A program made the translations under genes and the position numbers. A stretch of DNA of 64,000 nucleotides from Frigoribacterium sp. Leaf415. GTDB lineage: Bacteria > Actinomycetota > Actinomycetes > Actinomycetales > Microbacteriaceae. Positions 47,244 to 56,456 of this stretch are shown here, piece after piece. The stretch is taken from positions 675,301 through 739,300 of the forward strand of contig NZ_LMQR01000001.1 of assembly GCF_001424645.1 (NCBI RefSeq). Direction: 5' to 3'. The first letter of the stretch is position 1, and the number at the start of each line of letters is the position of its first letter. Below the pieces are notes generated by a model. It was not told where the DNA came from and did no database searches. It was given only the letters and a program-made list of their open reading frames with translations.

Positions 47244-48223
47244 GCGTGCCTCTCTGCGGTGGCGTCGGACGAAGGGGAGGAGGCGGTCGCGGCGGCGTCC
47301 AGCGCCTCCCGGAACAGGGCGACGATCCCGTCGACACGGGCGGGGTCGACGTCCTGGTGGACAGGGAAATTGATGATCTGACGCGAGATCGACCGGACCT
47401 CGTCGAAGCCCGCCGGGAGTTGGGGGATCAGCGTGTGGTACAGGCTGACCATGCCGACGCCGTGCTCGTTCATGTAGCGGTAGACGTGGTCCCGATCGGC
47501 ACCGGTGATGCGCACAGGCAGGGTCTGCGGGACGTCGTCACCCATGTCCGGCCACATCAGCGCGAAGCGGTCGTCATCCCGGGCGAGCTCGGCCAGGGCG
47601 GCACCGGTGCGCTCGAAGACGAGGCGGCGATGGGCAGAGATGGCCTCGGTGTCATAGCTGAGCACGCGGCCCGGAAGGGCGTGGTCGGTGGAGGCCTGGC
47701 CACTCACGAGTCCGGGCGAGCGGTAAGTCACCATGCCGCCGTCCGCCAGCGGCAACATCTTGTGCAGCGAGTAGAGCTGCGCCTCACCGTAGGTGCCTGA
47801 GGCGCCGCTGCCGAGGGCGGAGAACCAGCCGTGCGCCAAATCCTCGACGAGGAACACGTCGTGCTCTGTGGCGAGGCGGCGGACCTCCTGCCAGGCGGGA
47901 TCGGTGCGGCCGAAGTAGTGGATGACCACGAGCACGCCGACGTGGCCCGCGGCCAAGGTCTGCCCGAGCGAGGCGAGGTCGACCGTGAGATCGCTGTTCA
48001 GGTCGTAGAAGCGGCGCTCGACGCCGGACTCCTCGACGGGGTCGAAGACGCCGCTGCCTTCGTTCGGCGACCAGCCGATGAAGGCCGGGAGGGCCACGGC
48101 ACGGCCCGGTTGCAGGACGTTCCTCAGCAGGTCGAGCATGCCCTCGCGGGCCGACGAGTAGAAGAACGCCGGCCGCTCGTAGGTGCTGCGTTCGAGGGCC
48201 TTCTTGGTGATGTCACGCTGCAC
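47240..48223 (-). CDS. DegT/DnrJ/EryC1/StrS-like PLP aminotransferase homologue
   Basis: 327 residues from GTG 48223, chosen over an upstream ATG (48280) because AGGAGG sits 7 bp before it. It has the fold-type I layout of sugar aminotransferases: ALPAFIGWSPNEG, VVIHYFGRTDPAW, LVEDLAHGW. YSLHKMLPLADGGM has the candidate PLP lysine. It is shorter than typical members (~370) and lacks some of their C-terminal text, so activity on a nucleotide sugar is uncertain. It overlaps the GNAT gene stop by 11 bp and the capE start. Confidence 0.75.
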   Translation of the reverse strand: MQRDITKKALERSTYERPAFFYSSAREGMLDLLRNVLQPGRAVALPAFIGWSPNEGSGVFDPVEESGVERRFYDLNSDLTVDLASLGQTLAAGHVGVLVVIHYFGRTDPAWQEVRRLATEHDVFLVEDLAHGWFSALGSGASGTYGEAQLYSLHKMLPLADGGMVTYRSPGLVSGQASTDHALPGRVLSYDTEAISAHRRLVFERTGAALAELARDDDRFALMWPDMGDDVPQTLPVRITGADRDHVYRYMNEHGVGMVSLYHTLIPQLPAGFDEVRSISRQIINFPVHQDVDPARVDGIVALFREALDAAATASSPSSDATAERHA

Positions 48224-49019
48224 TGCCGTGCCTCCTGGTTCGTGTGGCGTCCTGCCGGGTGTCGAGGGTGCGTCGTTCACTCGTGACGACGACGCGGTGG
48301 GGTGAAGCCGGGCGACTGTCGTCGGCGACGATGACGAACGCCTCCGTCGTGGTGGGGAACGACGCCCGGAGAGCGGCGAGGACGTCGTCGTCGTCGAAAT
48401 CCGCGAGAGTCAGGCACTTGAGCACGGTCTCGCCGATGCGCCCGAAGGTCGACGGAGCCCGCATCCCACCCGCGACGGGCAGGTCGCCCGTCCGGAACTG
48501 CGAGAAGCCGTAGGCCTCGTGGGTCGCGTGCTGGGTGGCGAATGCCTCGACGGGTGCCGGGACGCTCGCTGCGGCGGGCAGAGGACGGGTGACCCAGGTG
48601 CTCAACGGCCCGCGGCCGAAACCCAGCCGGTCGTAGAGAGCATTCGCGGGCCCGTTCGAGGTGAAGACGTCGAGGGCCAGGCTGCGGGGAGAACGCTCGG
48701 CCCGGAAGGCGTCGAGCAAGGCCGTCGCGACGCCGCGCCCGCGGGCCTCTTCGACGACGCAGAGGTAGCTGAGGAACGCGTCGCCCTCGGGGGAGGTGCG
48801 GAGGTCTGCGTAGCCGACCACCGCCTCCTCGGAGACGGCGACGAGCAACTCGCGCCCGGGGTGGAGGTGCGGATGCGTGACGACCAACGCCAGGAATCGA
48901 GCCGCCCCCGCCTGCGCGACCGTGAGGTAGGGGTGCAGCGACTCATCGAACGACCGTGCGGTCAGGTCGGCGAGCAGAGGAACGTCGGCGAGCACGGCAG
49001 GCCGGACCTCGACGCTCAC
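48213..49019 (-). CDS. GNAT-family N-acetyltransferase
   Basis: 268 residues from GTG 49019 overlapping the preceding stop. The first ~165 residues are a GNAT domain with the acetyl-CoA loop VVEEARGRGVATALLDAF and SNGPANALYDRLGFGRG. The C-terminal ~100 residues (from VPAPVEAFATQHATHEAYGFS) are not recognised and may bind the acceptor. In this operon it could N-acylate an amino sugar made by the dehydratase/aminotransferase pair upstream. Confidence 0.8.
   Translation of the reverse strand: MSVEVRPAVLADVPLLADLTARSFDESLHPYLTVAQAGAARFLALVVTHPHLHPGRELLVAVSEEAVVGYADLRTSPEGDAFLSYLCVVEEARGRGVATALLDAFRAERSPRSLALDVFTSNGPANALYDRLGFGRGPLSTWVTRPLPAAASVPAPVEAFATQHATHEAYGFSQFRTGDLPVAGGMRAPSTFGRIGETVLKCLTLADFDDDDVLAALRASFPTTTEAFVIVADDSRPASPHRVVVTSERRTLDTRQDATRTRRHGSAA
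48229..48234 (-). promoter_or_regulatory. Ribosome site that fixes the aminotransferase start
   Basis: On the minus strand AGGAGG is followed after 5 bp (CACGG/CA spacing) by GTG 48223. No comparable site precedes the alternative ATG at 48280. Confidence 0.7.
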
Positions 49020-50869
49020 GAGCGAGCCTCGCGATCGCGACGTTCGTCGTCCAGGTTCTGCATGATCGATTCGGCGTCGACGACCACGCCGGAACGCCGC
49101 GTCACCCGGGCGAGCGTGGCGACGAGGAGGCACAGGTCGCGTCGCAGGGACAGCCCGCGGACGTAGTCCACGTCGAGGGCGAGGCGGTCGTCCCATGGGG
49201 TCGTGTTGCGGCCGCTGACCTGCGCCAGCCCGGTGACCCCGGGACGGACGTCGAGGCGACGTCTCTCTCCCGCGGTGAACCAGCGTGTGTACCGCATCAG
49301 CAGCGGGCGCGGTCCGACGAACGACATGTCGCCGCGCAGCACGTTGACGAGGCTGGGCAGCTCGTCGAGGCTCGTCGAGCGCAGGAAGCTGCCGAACCGG
49401 GTGAGGCGCTCGCCGTCGGGCAACAGGTCACCGTCCGGGCCCCGTGCGTCGTTCATCGTCCGGAACTTGACCATCTCGAAAGGCTCACCGTGGCGCCCGG
49501 GGCGTTCTTGGCGGAACAGGACGGGTGTGCCCAGCGCCCGGGAGGCCGCGACGGCCAGACCGGCGATGGGAAGCGCGAGTGCGACCAGGGCCGCGGCGCT
49601 GCCGGCTGCGTCGGCTCCACGCTTCACGGCGAGGCGCCAGGGCCGCAGGGGACGGGCGCGCTCGAAGGTGCGCTCGAATGCCGCGGCGCCCGAGCGGAGC
49701 GACAGCATCTCGTCGTAGAAGAGGCGGCCGCGGGCGCCGAACTCCGCCCTCGCCTCCGGGGACATCGTCCGGAGCAGACGCACACGGTCGGCCAAGGCGC
49801 TCGCGTCGCCGGACGGGAACGTCAGGCCCGCGCCCGCCCTTTCGACGAGTTCGGAGGCGTCACCGGCGACGCCCATCAGCACCGGACGCCCCGTCAAGAG
49901 ATAGGCCTGGGTCTTGGACGGGATGGTCACCCGGAAGAGCGGCTCGTCGACGAGGTGCACGAGGAGGGCGTCTGAGGCGTCGAGGATCGGTCCGATCTCG
50001 GTGACCGGTCGACGGGGGAGGAAGGTGACGCCCTCGAGGCCGCGATCGACGGCGGACTGCTTCAGCCGCGCTTCCTCCAGGCCCGTGCCGACGATGACGA
50101 AGGCGACGCCGGGGTCGTCGCGGAGGATCTCCGCGGCGTCGAGCACGACGTCCAGCCCCTGCGCGGTGCCGAGGTTCCCGGCGAACGTGACCGTGAAGGC
50201 ATCGGGCAGTTCGGCCGGTCTGGTCGTGACGGCCACGCCGGTCGAGTCCCGGTTTGTCCCGAGGTCGCTCTCGTACGCCCAGTTGTAGATCACGTCGGTC
50301 TTGCCCTCGGGGGTGCCACGCCCGCCGAGCAGGGTGCGCATGCCGGGGGAGAGGACGACGACGCGTGTCGCCGCGGCGTACAGGCGGCGCATTCCCCAGG
50401 CGACTGCTCCGAGCACGCGATGGTCGGACACCATGCCGGTCGCCTCGAGGGAGTCGGGCCAGAGGTCCTGCACGTCGTAGACGAAGGGGACGTCCTTCAC
50501 GAGGGCGAGCACGAGAGCCGGCAGTGCCGCGGTCGCCGGTGGGTGGTAGACGTAGGCCACGTCGGGTCGGGGCAGGAACAACGCACCCACGGCGGCGCTG
50601 AGCGCGAAGGACGCGTAGTTGAGCACGCGATTGCGGGCCGACGAGTCGTGACTCGGGAAGAGCGGTACCCGCAGCACGCGCACACCACGCACGACCTCGC
50701 GGTGGAAGATCCGCATCGTCCAGCCGGGGTAGAGCGTGCCGGTCGGGTAGTTCGGGAATCCGGTCAGCACCTGGACGTCGTGGCCACGCCGAACGAGTTC
50801 CTCGGCGAAGAGCTGGCCCTTGAAGGTCGGCTCGGGGTCGTACCACTGGGAGATGATGAGGATCTTCAC
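49016..50869 (-). CDS. Fused GT4 glycosyltransferase and initiating phosphoglycosyl transferase
   Basis: 617 residues from GTG 50869 (KILIISQWYDPEPTFKG). Residues ~1-400 are a GT4 transferase like WbuB-type L-FucNAc transferases (VYDVQDLWPDSLEATGM, TFAGNLGTAQGLDVVLDAAE). Residues ~410-617 are a WcaJ/PglC-type polyprenyl-phosphate sugar-1-phosphate transferase with one membrane segment. That part has RQERPGRHGEPFEMVKFRTM, SLDELPSLVNVLRGDMSFVGPRPLL and RPGVTGLAQVSGRN. The fusion could load the first sugar and add the second, plausibly FucNAc given capEFG. Confidence 0.88.
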   Translation of the reverse strand: MKILIISQWYDPEPTFKGQLFAEELVRRGHDVQVLTGFPNYPTGTLYPGWTMRIFHREVVRGVRVLRVPLFPSHDSSARNRVLNYASFALSAAVGALFLPRPDVAYVYHPPATAALPALVLALVKDVPFVYDVQDLWPDSLEATGMVSDHRVLGAVAWGMRRLYAAATRVVVLSPGMRTLLGGRGTPEGKTDVIYNWAYESDLGTNRDSTGVAVTTRPAELPDAFTVTFAGNLGTAQGLDVVLDAAEILRDDPGVAFVIVGTGLEEARLKQSAVDRGLEGVTFLPRRPVTEIGPILDASDALLVHLVDEPLFRVTIPSKTQAYLLTGRPVLMGVAGDASELVERAGAGLTFPSGDASALADRVRLLRTMSPEARAEFGARGRLFYDEMLSLRSGAAAFERTFERARPLRPWRLAVKRGADAAGSAAALVALALPIAGLAVAASRALGTPVLFRQERPGRHGEPFEMVKFRTMNDARGPDGDLLPDGERLTRFGSFLRSTSLDELPSLVNVLRGDMSFVGPRPLLMRYTRWFTAGERRRLDVRPGVTGLAQVSGRNTTPWDDRLALDVDYVRGLSLRRDLCLLVATLARVTRRSGVVVDAESIMQNLDDERRDREARS

Positions 50870-51903
50870 GGCCGCGGCCTCCGGTAGGCGGGGAAGAACT
50901 GGTTGTCGGGGTCGACGTCGCCGGACAGCGCGGTGTACATCCCGGCGTCGACGACTCGTTCTCCCGTGGAGAACGGACGAGCACCTGCGGGCGCGAACGA
51001 CAGCTTGTAGCGCTCGATGCCGTCACCGGGAGAAGCGCCGCCTCCGAGCACGAAAGCGGTCCTGCCGGTCTCGGCGCCCCACAGCATGACGCTGTGCTTC
51101 AAGAGATCGTTCGGACGGAGCGCGAATGCGGAGTCGTCGGTGCCCCCGAGGTACGAGTACATCGTGCGTCGTCCCGTCAGCACGAGTTCGGTCGAGACCA
51201 TGACGCCGTCGGCGTCGGCGTGGAAGAACGCGAAGGAGCCGAGCATCTCGGCGCGGATGCGTTCGAAGAAGGGCCGTCCGAAAAGGTAACGCTCGTGCGC
51301 GCCGCGACGCTCCATCGTGCCCTCGTAGATGGCGAGAAACTCGTCGAGGCGTTCTCCCTCGGTGTCGACGCTGATCTCGACTCCCGATCGACGGGCCTTG
51401 TTGACGCTCTTCCGCACCTTGTGTTCGACGTCCATCCAGAGGGCCTCGGGCTCGAGGTCGAGCGAACGGACGATCGTGGTGGACCTGTGGTGCAACTGCC
51501 CGGGGTAGGCGATGTCGTGCGGGTCCGGGAACGTGCTGAACCGAAGGAATTCCGACACGACGCCCTGACCGGCGCACCATGCGGCGAAGGCGGCCCAGAA
51601 GTCGCGCCAGCGGTGCACTGTGACCTCGCCGCTCGCGAACGGGCCGCCGTAACCGTAGGCGGACGTCACGTCGTGACGCCTGGTGCCATCGATGGCACGG
51701 AGGACGAAGGGCAGCAAGATCGAGCCGCCGTCCCAGGTGAGCACGGCGCAGTGTGCCGCGTCGCCCTGGCCGGTGAAGAGATCGACGTGAGTGGGGTGGG
51801 CGAACGGGTCGGCGTCGTCACTCGCGGCCCAGCCGCTCAGCCAGGCCGCGAGTTGATCGGGCTCGCGACGGTCGAGGACTTCGAAGGATGCGAGCTCAGG
51901 CAC
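50866..51903 (-). CDS. FemAB-like GNAT acyl/aminoacyl transferase
   Basis: 345 residues from GTG 51903 (VPELASFEVLDRREPDQLAAW), overlapping the previous stop by 8 bp. The longer open frame is a reading through the aminotransferase gene. The middle part has the FemAB/Acetyltransf_6 character: VEHKVRKSVNKARRSGVEIS, FLAIYEGTMERRGA and GLNDLLKH-like RPNDLLKHSVMLWGAETGRTAFVLGGG. Such proteins acylate amino sugars or add amino acids to glycans or peptides. Here it probably decorates the repeat unit. Confidence 0.75.
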   Translation of the reverse strand: MPELASFEVLDRREPDQLAAWLSGWAASDDADPFAHPTHVDLFTGQGDAAHCAVLTWDGGSILLPFVLRAIDGTRRHDVTSAYGYGGPFASGEVTVHRWRDFWAAFAAWCAGQGVVSEFLRFSTFPDPHDIAYPGQLHHRSTTIVRSLDLEPEALWMDVEHKVRKSVNKARRSGVEISVDTEGERLDEFLAIYEGTMERRGAHERYLFGRPFFERIRAEMLGSFAFFHADADGVMVSTELVLTGRRTMYSYLGGTDDSAFALRPNDLLKHSVMLWGAETGRTAFVLGGGASPGDGIERYKLSFAPAGARPFSTGERVVDAGMYTALSGDVDPDNQFFPAYRRPRP

Positions 51904-53041
51904 GCCCGCCGGCCGTTCCCGTGACGATCGAGAGCGCGGCGAGGACGCGATCCATCTCGGCGTCGGAGAGCGCCGATCCACTCGGAAGGGTGAGCCCCCT
52001 CCGGAACAAGGACTCGGACGCGCCTGTGATTCGCTGCCGGGCGCCATCGAAGACGGGCTGGAGGTGCATGGGCTTCCAGAGCGGTCGTGACTCGATCTGG
52101 TCTTCGGCGAGGACTCTCGACATCTCGGTGGTGCTGTAACCGGTCGTGGACTCGTCGACGAGGATCGAGGTCAACCAGCAGTTGTCACCTGCGTCGTCGA
52201 TGGCTCCGAACAGCTCGACGCCGTCGACGTCGGCGAAGAAGGCCCGGTAGCGGTCGCGGACCGCGCGTCGGCGAGCGATCATGTCATCCAGACGGGAGAG
52301 CTGGGCCCGGCCCAGTGCCGCGAGCAGGTTGCTGAGGCGGTAGTTGTACCCGATCTCGGTGTGCTCGTAGTGGGTGACGGGCTGCCGTGCCTGGGTCGAC
52401 AGGTAGCGCACCCGTGTCGCGAGGTCCTCGTCGTCGGTGAGCAACATGCCCCCGCCGGAGGTCGTCATGATCTTGTTGCCGTTGAAGGACACCACCGACG
52501 CGTCACCGAACGCTCCGGCCGCATGTCCGGCGTGGGTCGCGCCGAGTGATTCTGCCGCGTCGGACAGGACCCTCGATCCGTGCGCGTCCGCGAGTTCGAG
52601 GATGCTCGTGTAGTCCACGGCTTTGCCCAGCAGGTCGACGGGCACGACGACGGGAACACGAGTCCCCTCGGCCTGGAGTTCGTCGAGGACCTCACCGAGG
52701 AGGCCGGGGTCCATGTTGCCGGTCTCGGGGTCGCAGTCGACGAAGTAGGGCGTCGCACCCGTGTAGGCGATGGCGTTGGCCGTGGCCGCGAAGGTCATCG
52801 TGGACGTCGGGACCACGTCGCCCGGCCCGACACCCCAGGCGACCAGGGCGACGTGCAGCGCTGCGGTGCCCGAGCTGAGTGCGACACCGTGGTCGACTCC
52901 CACGCGCGCGGCGACGTCGCGCTCGAAGCCGTCGACGTCGGGACCGAGCGGGGCGATCCACCCGCCACGCATGGCGTTGAGGACGGCCTGCTCCTCCAGC
53001 TCGCCCACATCGGGCGAGCTCATGTAGATCCGTTGGGTCAC
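51896..53041 (-). CDS. DegT/DnrJ/EryC1/StrS sugar aminotransferase (PglE-like)
   Basis: 381 residues from GTG 53041, starting RIYMSSPDVGELEEQAVLNAM as in PglE-type enzymes. PLP-binding landmarks are LSSGTAALHVAL, VLSDAAESLGATH and the lysine in SFNGNKIMTTSGGG. It would add an amino group to the 4-keto sugar made by the membrane dehydratase encoded directly upstream, as in bacillosamine synthesis. Overlaps both neighbours. Confidence 0.9.
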   Translation of the reverse strand: MTQRIYMSSPDVGELEEQAVLNAMRGGWIAPLGPDVDGFERDVAARVGVDHGVALSSGTAALHVALVAWGVGPGDVVPTSTMTFAATANAIAYTGATPYFVDCDPETGNMDPGLLGEVLDELQAEGTRVPVVVPVDLLGKAVDYTSILELADAHGSRVLSDAAESLGATHAGHAAGAFGDASVVSFNGNKIMTTSGGGMLLTDDEDLATRVRYLSTQARQPVTHYEHTEIGYNYRLSNLLAALGRAQLSRLDDMIARRRAVRDRYRAFFADVDGVELFGAIDDAGDNCWLTSILVDESTTGYSTTEMSRVLAEDQIESRPLWKPMHLQPVFDGARQRITGASESLFRRGLTLPSGSALSDAEMDRVLAALSIVTGTAGGRA

Positions 53042-54840
53042 TCTGGGACTTCCAGTTTCGGGTCGAGGGTGAGCTCCGCCGTCCACGGACCTGTATCGGC
53101 GTGAACGCCGTCCAGTTGCGACGGGTGCAGGGCGGGCACGGTGGTGTGCGAGATCTTGGGGTGGACAGGACGGTTGTCGCTCTCGCCGAGGCCGACGAGT
53201 TCTTCGTGCATCTTCTCGCCGTCACGTAGGCCCGTGTAGACGATGCCGATGTCCCTGCCCGACATGGCGATCATCCGCTCGGCGATGTCGAGGATGCGCA
53301 CGGGCTCACCCATGTCGAGGATGAGCACCTCGCTGGGCGCCCCGATGCCGCCGGCCTGCACCACGAGGTGGCACGCCTCGGGGATGGTCATGAAGAACCG
53401 CGTCACGTCGGGGTGCGTGATGGTCAGCGGGCCACCGGCCTCGATGAGCGAGGTGAACACGGGCAGCATCGACCCACGGCTGCCGAGCACGTTGCCGAAC
53501 CGCACCGACAGGTAGCGGGCACCGGTCTCGTCCGCGGCCCACGCGGTCAACCGCTCGGCCAGTCGCTTGGAGTGCCCCAGCACGCTCGTCGGGTTCGCGG
53601 CCTTGTCGGTCGAGATGTTGACGAACGTCGTCACCCCGACCGCCTTGCTCGCGTCCAGCACGTTCTGCGTGCCCAGCACGTTGGTCTTCCAGGCCTCGTC
53701 CGGGTACTGCTCGAGCATCGGCAGGTGCTTCAGCGCCGCCGCATGGAAGACCACCTCGGGTCGACGGTCCGCGAAGATCGCTCGTAGCGCCTCCGGGTCC
53801 CTGATGTCGGCCAGCACGACCTCTTTCGTGTCGAGCAGGCCGTTGCCCGAGATCGACAGCTGCGATTGCTGCAGACCGGTCTCGTCGCGGTCGAGCATGA
53901 TCAGCTCGGCCGGGCCGAACTTGGCGATCTGACGGCACAGCTCGCTGCCGATCGAGCCGCCGGCGCCGGTCACGAGCACGCGCTTGCCCGCCAGGTAGCC
54001 CGCGATCGATTCGACCTGCGTGTCGACGGGGTGCCGACCGATGATGTCCTCGATCGCGATGTCGCGAACGTCCCCGAGTCGCGACTTGCCCTCGAGGATC
54101 TCGTCGAGCAGCGGCAGCACCATCACCCGGAGGCCGGCCTCGGCGGCTCGGTCGGTGACGTCCTGCAGCAGGGGTGCATCGGCCTTGGCGATGCCGACGA
54201 TGATCGCCTTGGCCCCACTGCGCTCCGCCGCGGCAACGAGGTCGTGACGCGTGCCCAGGACGCGGACCCCCTCGATGCGCAAACCCGCCCGCGTAGGGTC
54301 GTCTTCGATCAGGCCCACGGGGAGGTACGGCGAGTCGGGGTCCGTCAGCATGCGGCGGATGAGGTGGTTCGCGAGACGACCCGCGCCGAAGATCAGCGTC
54401 GGCTGGGCTCCCTCGCCCGGACGGCGCCGGCCCTCCACGTAGAGCCTCGCGACGTAGCGCAAGGCCCCCATGAAGACGAACGCGACCGGCAGGGCGATCA
54501 ACATCGTGCTGCGCGCCAGCATGATCTCCGTGCCGACCACCAGCACCGGGACGCCCACGGCGATCCCGGTCACGACCACGACCCGCATGATGGTGCGCAC
54601 CTCGGCGAAGCTGCCCGGCACGAACCGGCGTCGGTAGAGACCGGTCGCGTAGCCGAGCGCTGCACCGAGCACGACGGTCACGGCGGCCACGCCGAGGACC
54701 GTGCTCCACGCGACCGCCTCGTACGAGAAGTCGTAGCGCAGCGACACCGCGAAGACGATCGCGACGACCCAGACCAGGGCGTCGAGCACGACCTGCAGAC
54801 CGGTGCGCCGGCCCGGTGAGGCCATGAACCGGTCGATCAC
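53038..54840 (-). CDS. Membrane-bound UDP-GlcNAc 4,6-dehydratase (PglF/CapD family)
   Basis: 600 residues from GTG 54840 overlapping the preceding stop (ATG 54825 is an alternative). Four N-terminal helices are followed by a CoA-binding-like domain (LIFGAGRLANHLIRRML). The catalytic SDR follows with VLVTGAGGSIGSELCRQIAKF, VFHAAALKHLPMLEQYP and STDKAANPTSVLGHSKRLAE (the DK pair typical of PglF/FlaA1). It would make UDP-4-keto-6-deoxy-GlcNAc for the aminotransferase. Confidence 0.92.
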   Translation of the reverse strand: MIDRFMASPGRRTGLQVVLDALVWVVAIVFAVSLRYDFSYEAVAWSTVLGVAAVTVVLGAALGYATGLYRRRFVPGSFAEVRTIMRVVVVTGIAVGVPVLVVGTEIMLARSTMLIALPVAFVFMGALRYVARLYVEGRRRPGEGAQPTLIFGAGRLANHLIRRMLTDPDSPYLPVGLIEDDPTRAGLRIEGVRVLGTRHDLVAAAERSGAKAIIVGIAKADAPLLQDVTDRAAEAGLRVMVLPLLDEILEGKSRLGDVRDIAIEDIIGRHPVDTQVESIAGYLAGKRVLVTGAGGSIGSELCRQIAKFGPAELIMLDRDETGLQQSQLSISGNGLLDTKEVVLADIRDPEALRAIFADRRPEVVFHAAALKHLPMLEQYPDEAWKTNVLGTQNVLDASKAVGVTTFVNISTDKAANPTSVLGHSKRLAERLTAWAADETGARYLSVRFGNVLGSRGSMLPVFTSLIEAGGPLTITHPDVTRFFMTIPEACHLVVQAGGIGAPSEVLILDMGEPVRILDIAERMIAMSGRDIGIVYTGLRDGEKMHEELVGLGESDNRPVHPKISHTTVPALHPSQLDGVHADTGPWTAELTLDPKLEVPE

Positions 54841-55811
54841 CAGGTCACTCCACCGTCGGACGACACGAGCACGTCGTCGCCGGCCCACAACCAGACCGAG
54901 CCGCCGCCACCGGAGAGGGCGACCGAACCCGGCGTCTCGGACGACACGGGAGCGCAACCCACGCGGGACGCGACGGTGCCCGGCGTGGCGGACGGCGCTT
55001 CGAGGGCCGTCCCTTCGCAGTCGGCCGCTCCGAGCGCGGCGACGAGGTACTCACCGTTGTCGGCCGTGATGGCGACGGCTCCGTCGACGGCGGTGCCCGC
55101 GTCCCAGGTGCCGGCACCGTCGAGCGTGCGGAAGAACCGGCGGTCGCTGCACAGCACGCCGGCTTCGGTGTCGCTGACGACCGCGAGGTCGACGACCGCC
55201 GCGCACGGAGCCGGGAGGTCACCCGCGGGGGAGTGCACGGTGCCCGGGGCGGACCGCGCGACGAACCACGAGGCGGCCAGTCGCTCGGGGTAGTCCCGGA
55301 ACTCGGCCCCGCCCGAGAAGGTCTGCGCGAACGCCGTGGCGCAGGTCGTGCCGGCCGGGCCGACGACGAACGCCGAGGCCGCGTCCGTGGCCTGCACCCG
55401 GTCGATGGCAGCCGGGTCACCGCTCGTGGACACCGACAGCGGCGACCAGGTCGCCCCGGCCGACGTCGTCAATTCGAGCGTGGGGGACGGGCCCGCCGTC
55501 CCGGGCGTGCACGTGCCGGACTCGGCCCGCCACGCGGTGACGGCGTCGACCGCCGACAGCAGCCGTGTCGGGGTGACGGCCTCGGCCACGGGCGTCGGCG
55601 TCTCGGTGGGCTCCGGCGCGGCCGTGGTCTCGACGGGCAGGGGCGTCGACGTGACGGCGGGCTCGGCGTCGGCAGCCAGACCAGACGGTTCGCGGGTCAG
55701 CGCGAGCGCGACGAGACCGAGGTCGACGAGGACGAAGGCGCCGATGCCGATCAGGGCGAGTCGGCGGCGGGTCCGGGCTCGCGAGCCCCGCTTGCGTCGG
55801 GCGTCCGGCAT
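54837..55811 (-). CDS. Membrane-anchored extracellular protein with BNR-like repeats
   Basis: 324 residues. A basic head and one helix (ALIGIGAFVLVDLGLVALALT) are followed by a Pro/Thr/Glu linker (about 50-80) and an extracellular domain with eight cysteines. Segments such as TTSAGATWSPLS, RTLDGAGTWD and the terminal SSDGGVTW resemble BNR/beta-propeller blades. The protein ends exactly at a blade motif. It sits in the middle of the polysaccharide operon, coupled to both neighbours, so an accessory surface role is likely. The family is not recognised. Confidence 0.7.
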   Translation of the reverse strand: MPDARRKRGSRARTRRRLALIGIGAFVLVDLGLVALALTREPSGLAADAEPAVTSTPLPVETTAAPEPTETPTPVAEAVTPTRLLSAVDAVTAWRAESGTCTPGTAGPSPTLELTTSAGATWSPLSVSTSGDPAAIDRVQATDAASAFVVGPAGTTCATAFAQTFSGGAEFRDYPERLAASWFVARSAPGTVHSPAGDLPAPCAAVVDLAVVSDTEAGVLCSDRRFFRTLDGAGTWDAGTAVDGAVAITADNGEYLVAALGAADCEGTALEAPSATPGTVASRVGCAPVSSETPGSVALSGGGGSVWLWAGDDVLVSSDGGVTW

Positions 55812-56449
55812 CAGCGGTCACCCCCGTCGAGGGCGGCGGCGCGGGTCAACAGGTCGACGAGCACGTCGGCCGCGGGCACCAGTTGGCGACCCGACTCGGC
55901 GAACGTCTCGTCCGACCGGCGGTACGGGTCGACCACGTCGTCGTCCAGCGGATCGTTCGCAGCCTCGACAGCGCCACGCCGCGAGGCGAGGAGGGCGACG
56001 GTGGCCCGCAGCCGGTCGGCCACGGACGAGGCGCCCGTCGGCAGGGCGTCGGCCAGCTGGACGTCGGTCACGTCGCGGGCCAGACGGGCGGCCTCGCGCA
56101 GGGTGAACGTGTAGCGGCTGGCCCGGGGGTGCATCGAGACCACGGCACGGCGGTGTTCACGGGCCAGGGCGATGACGAGGTCGGCGCCGCGGACGTCGCG
56201 TTCGAAGAGGAAGCGCGCCCGGTGCTCGTCGGGATCGAGGTCGAAGGACCGGGCCAGGGCCCGGGCCTGTTCGGGCATCACGTCGTCGTCGACGGCCATG
56301 GTGCCCGCGCTCGACACGGTGACGTCGTCGAGGGGCGAGAGACCGCGGCGCAGGTAGAGCTCGGCCAGGGGCGACCGGCAGATGTTGCCGGTGCAGACGG
56401 TGAGCAGCGAGAAGGTGGACGACGTGGGCTGGGGGATCACGAACGACAT
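55811..56449 (-). CDS. Low-molecular-weight protein tyrosine phosphatase (Wzb-like)
   Basis: 212 residues. The P-loop VCTGNICRSP (Cys19, Arg25) lies near the N-terminus. The general-acid loop is DPYRRSDETF near the C-terminus. It is longer than ordinary LMW-PTPs (~150) because of inserts between these motifs. It should dephosphorylate the tyrosine-rich tail of the kinase encoded 7 bp upstream and so control polymer export. Confidence 0.9.
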   Translation of the reverse strand: MSFVIPQPTSSTFSLLTVCTGNICRSPLAELYLRRGLSPLDDVTVSSAGTMAVDDDVMPEQARALARSFDLDPDEHRARFLFERDVRGADLVIALAREHRRAVVSMHPRASRYTFTLREAARLARDVTDVQLADALPTGASSVADRLRATVALLASRRGAVEAANDPLDDDVVDPYRRSDETFAESGRQLVPAADVLVDLLTRAAALDGGDR

Positions 56450-56456
56450 CTCGCGC

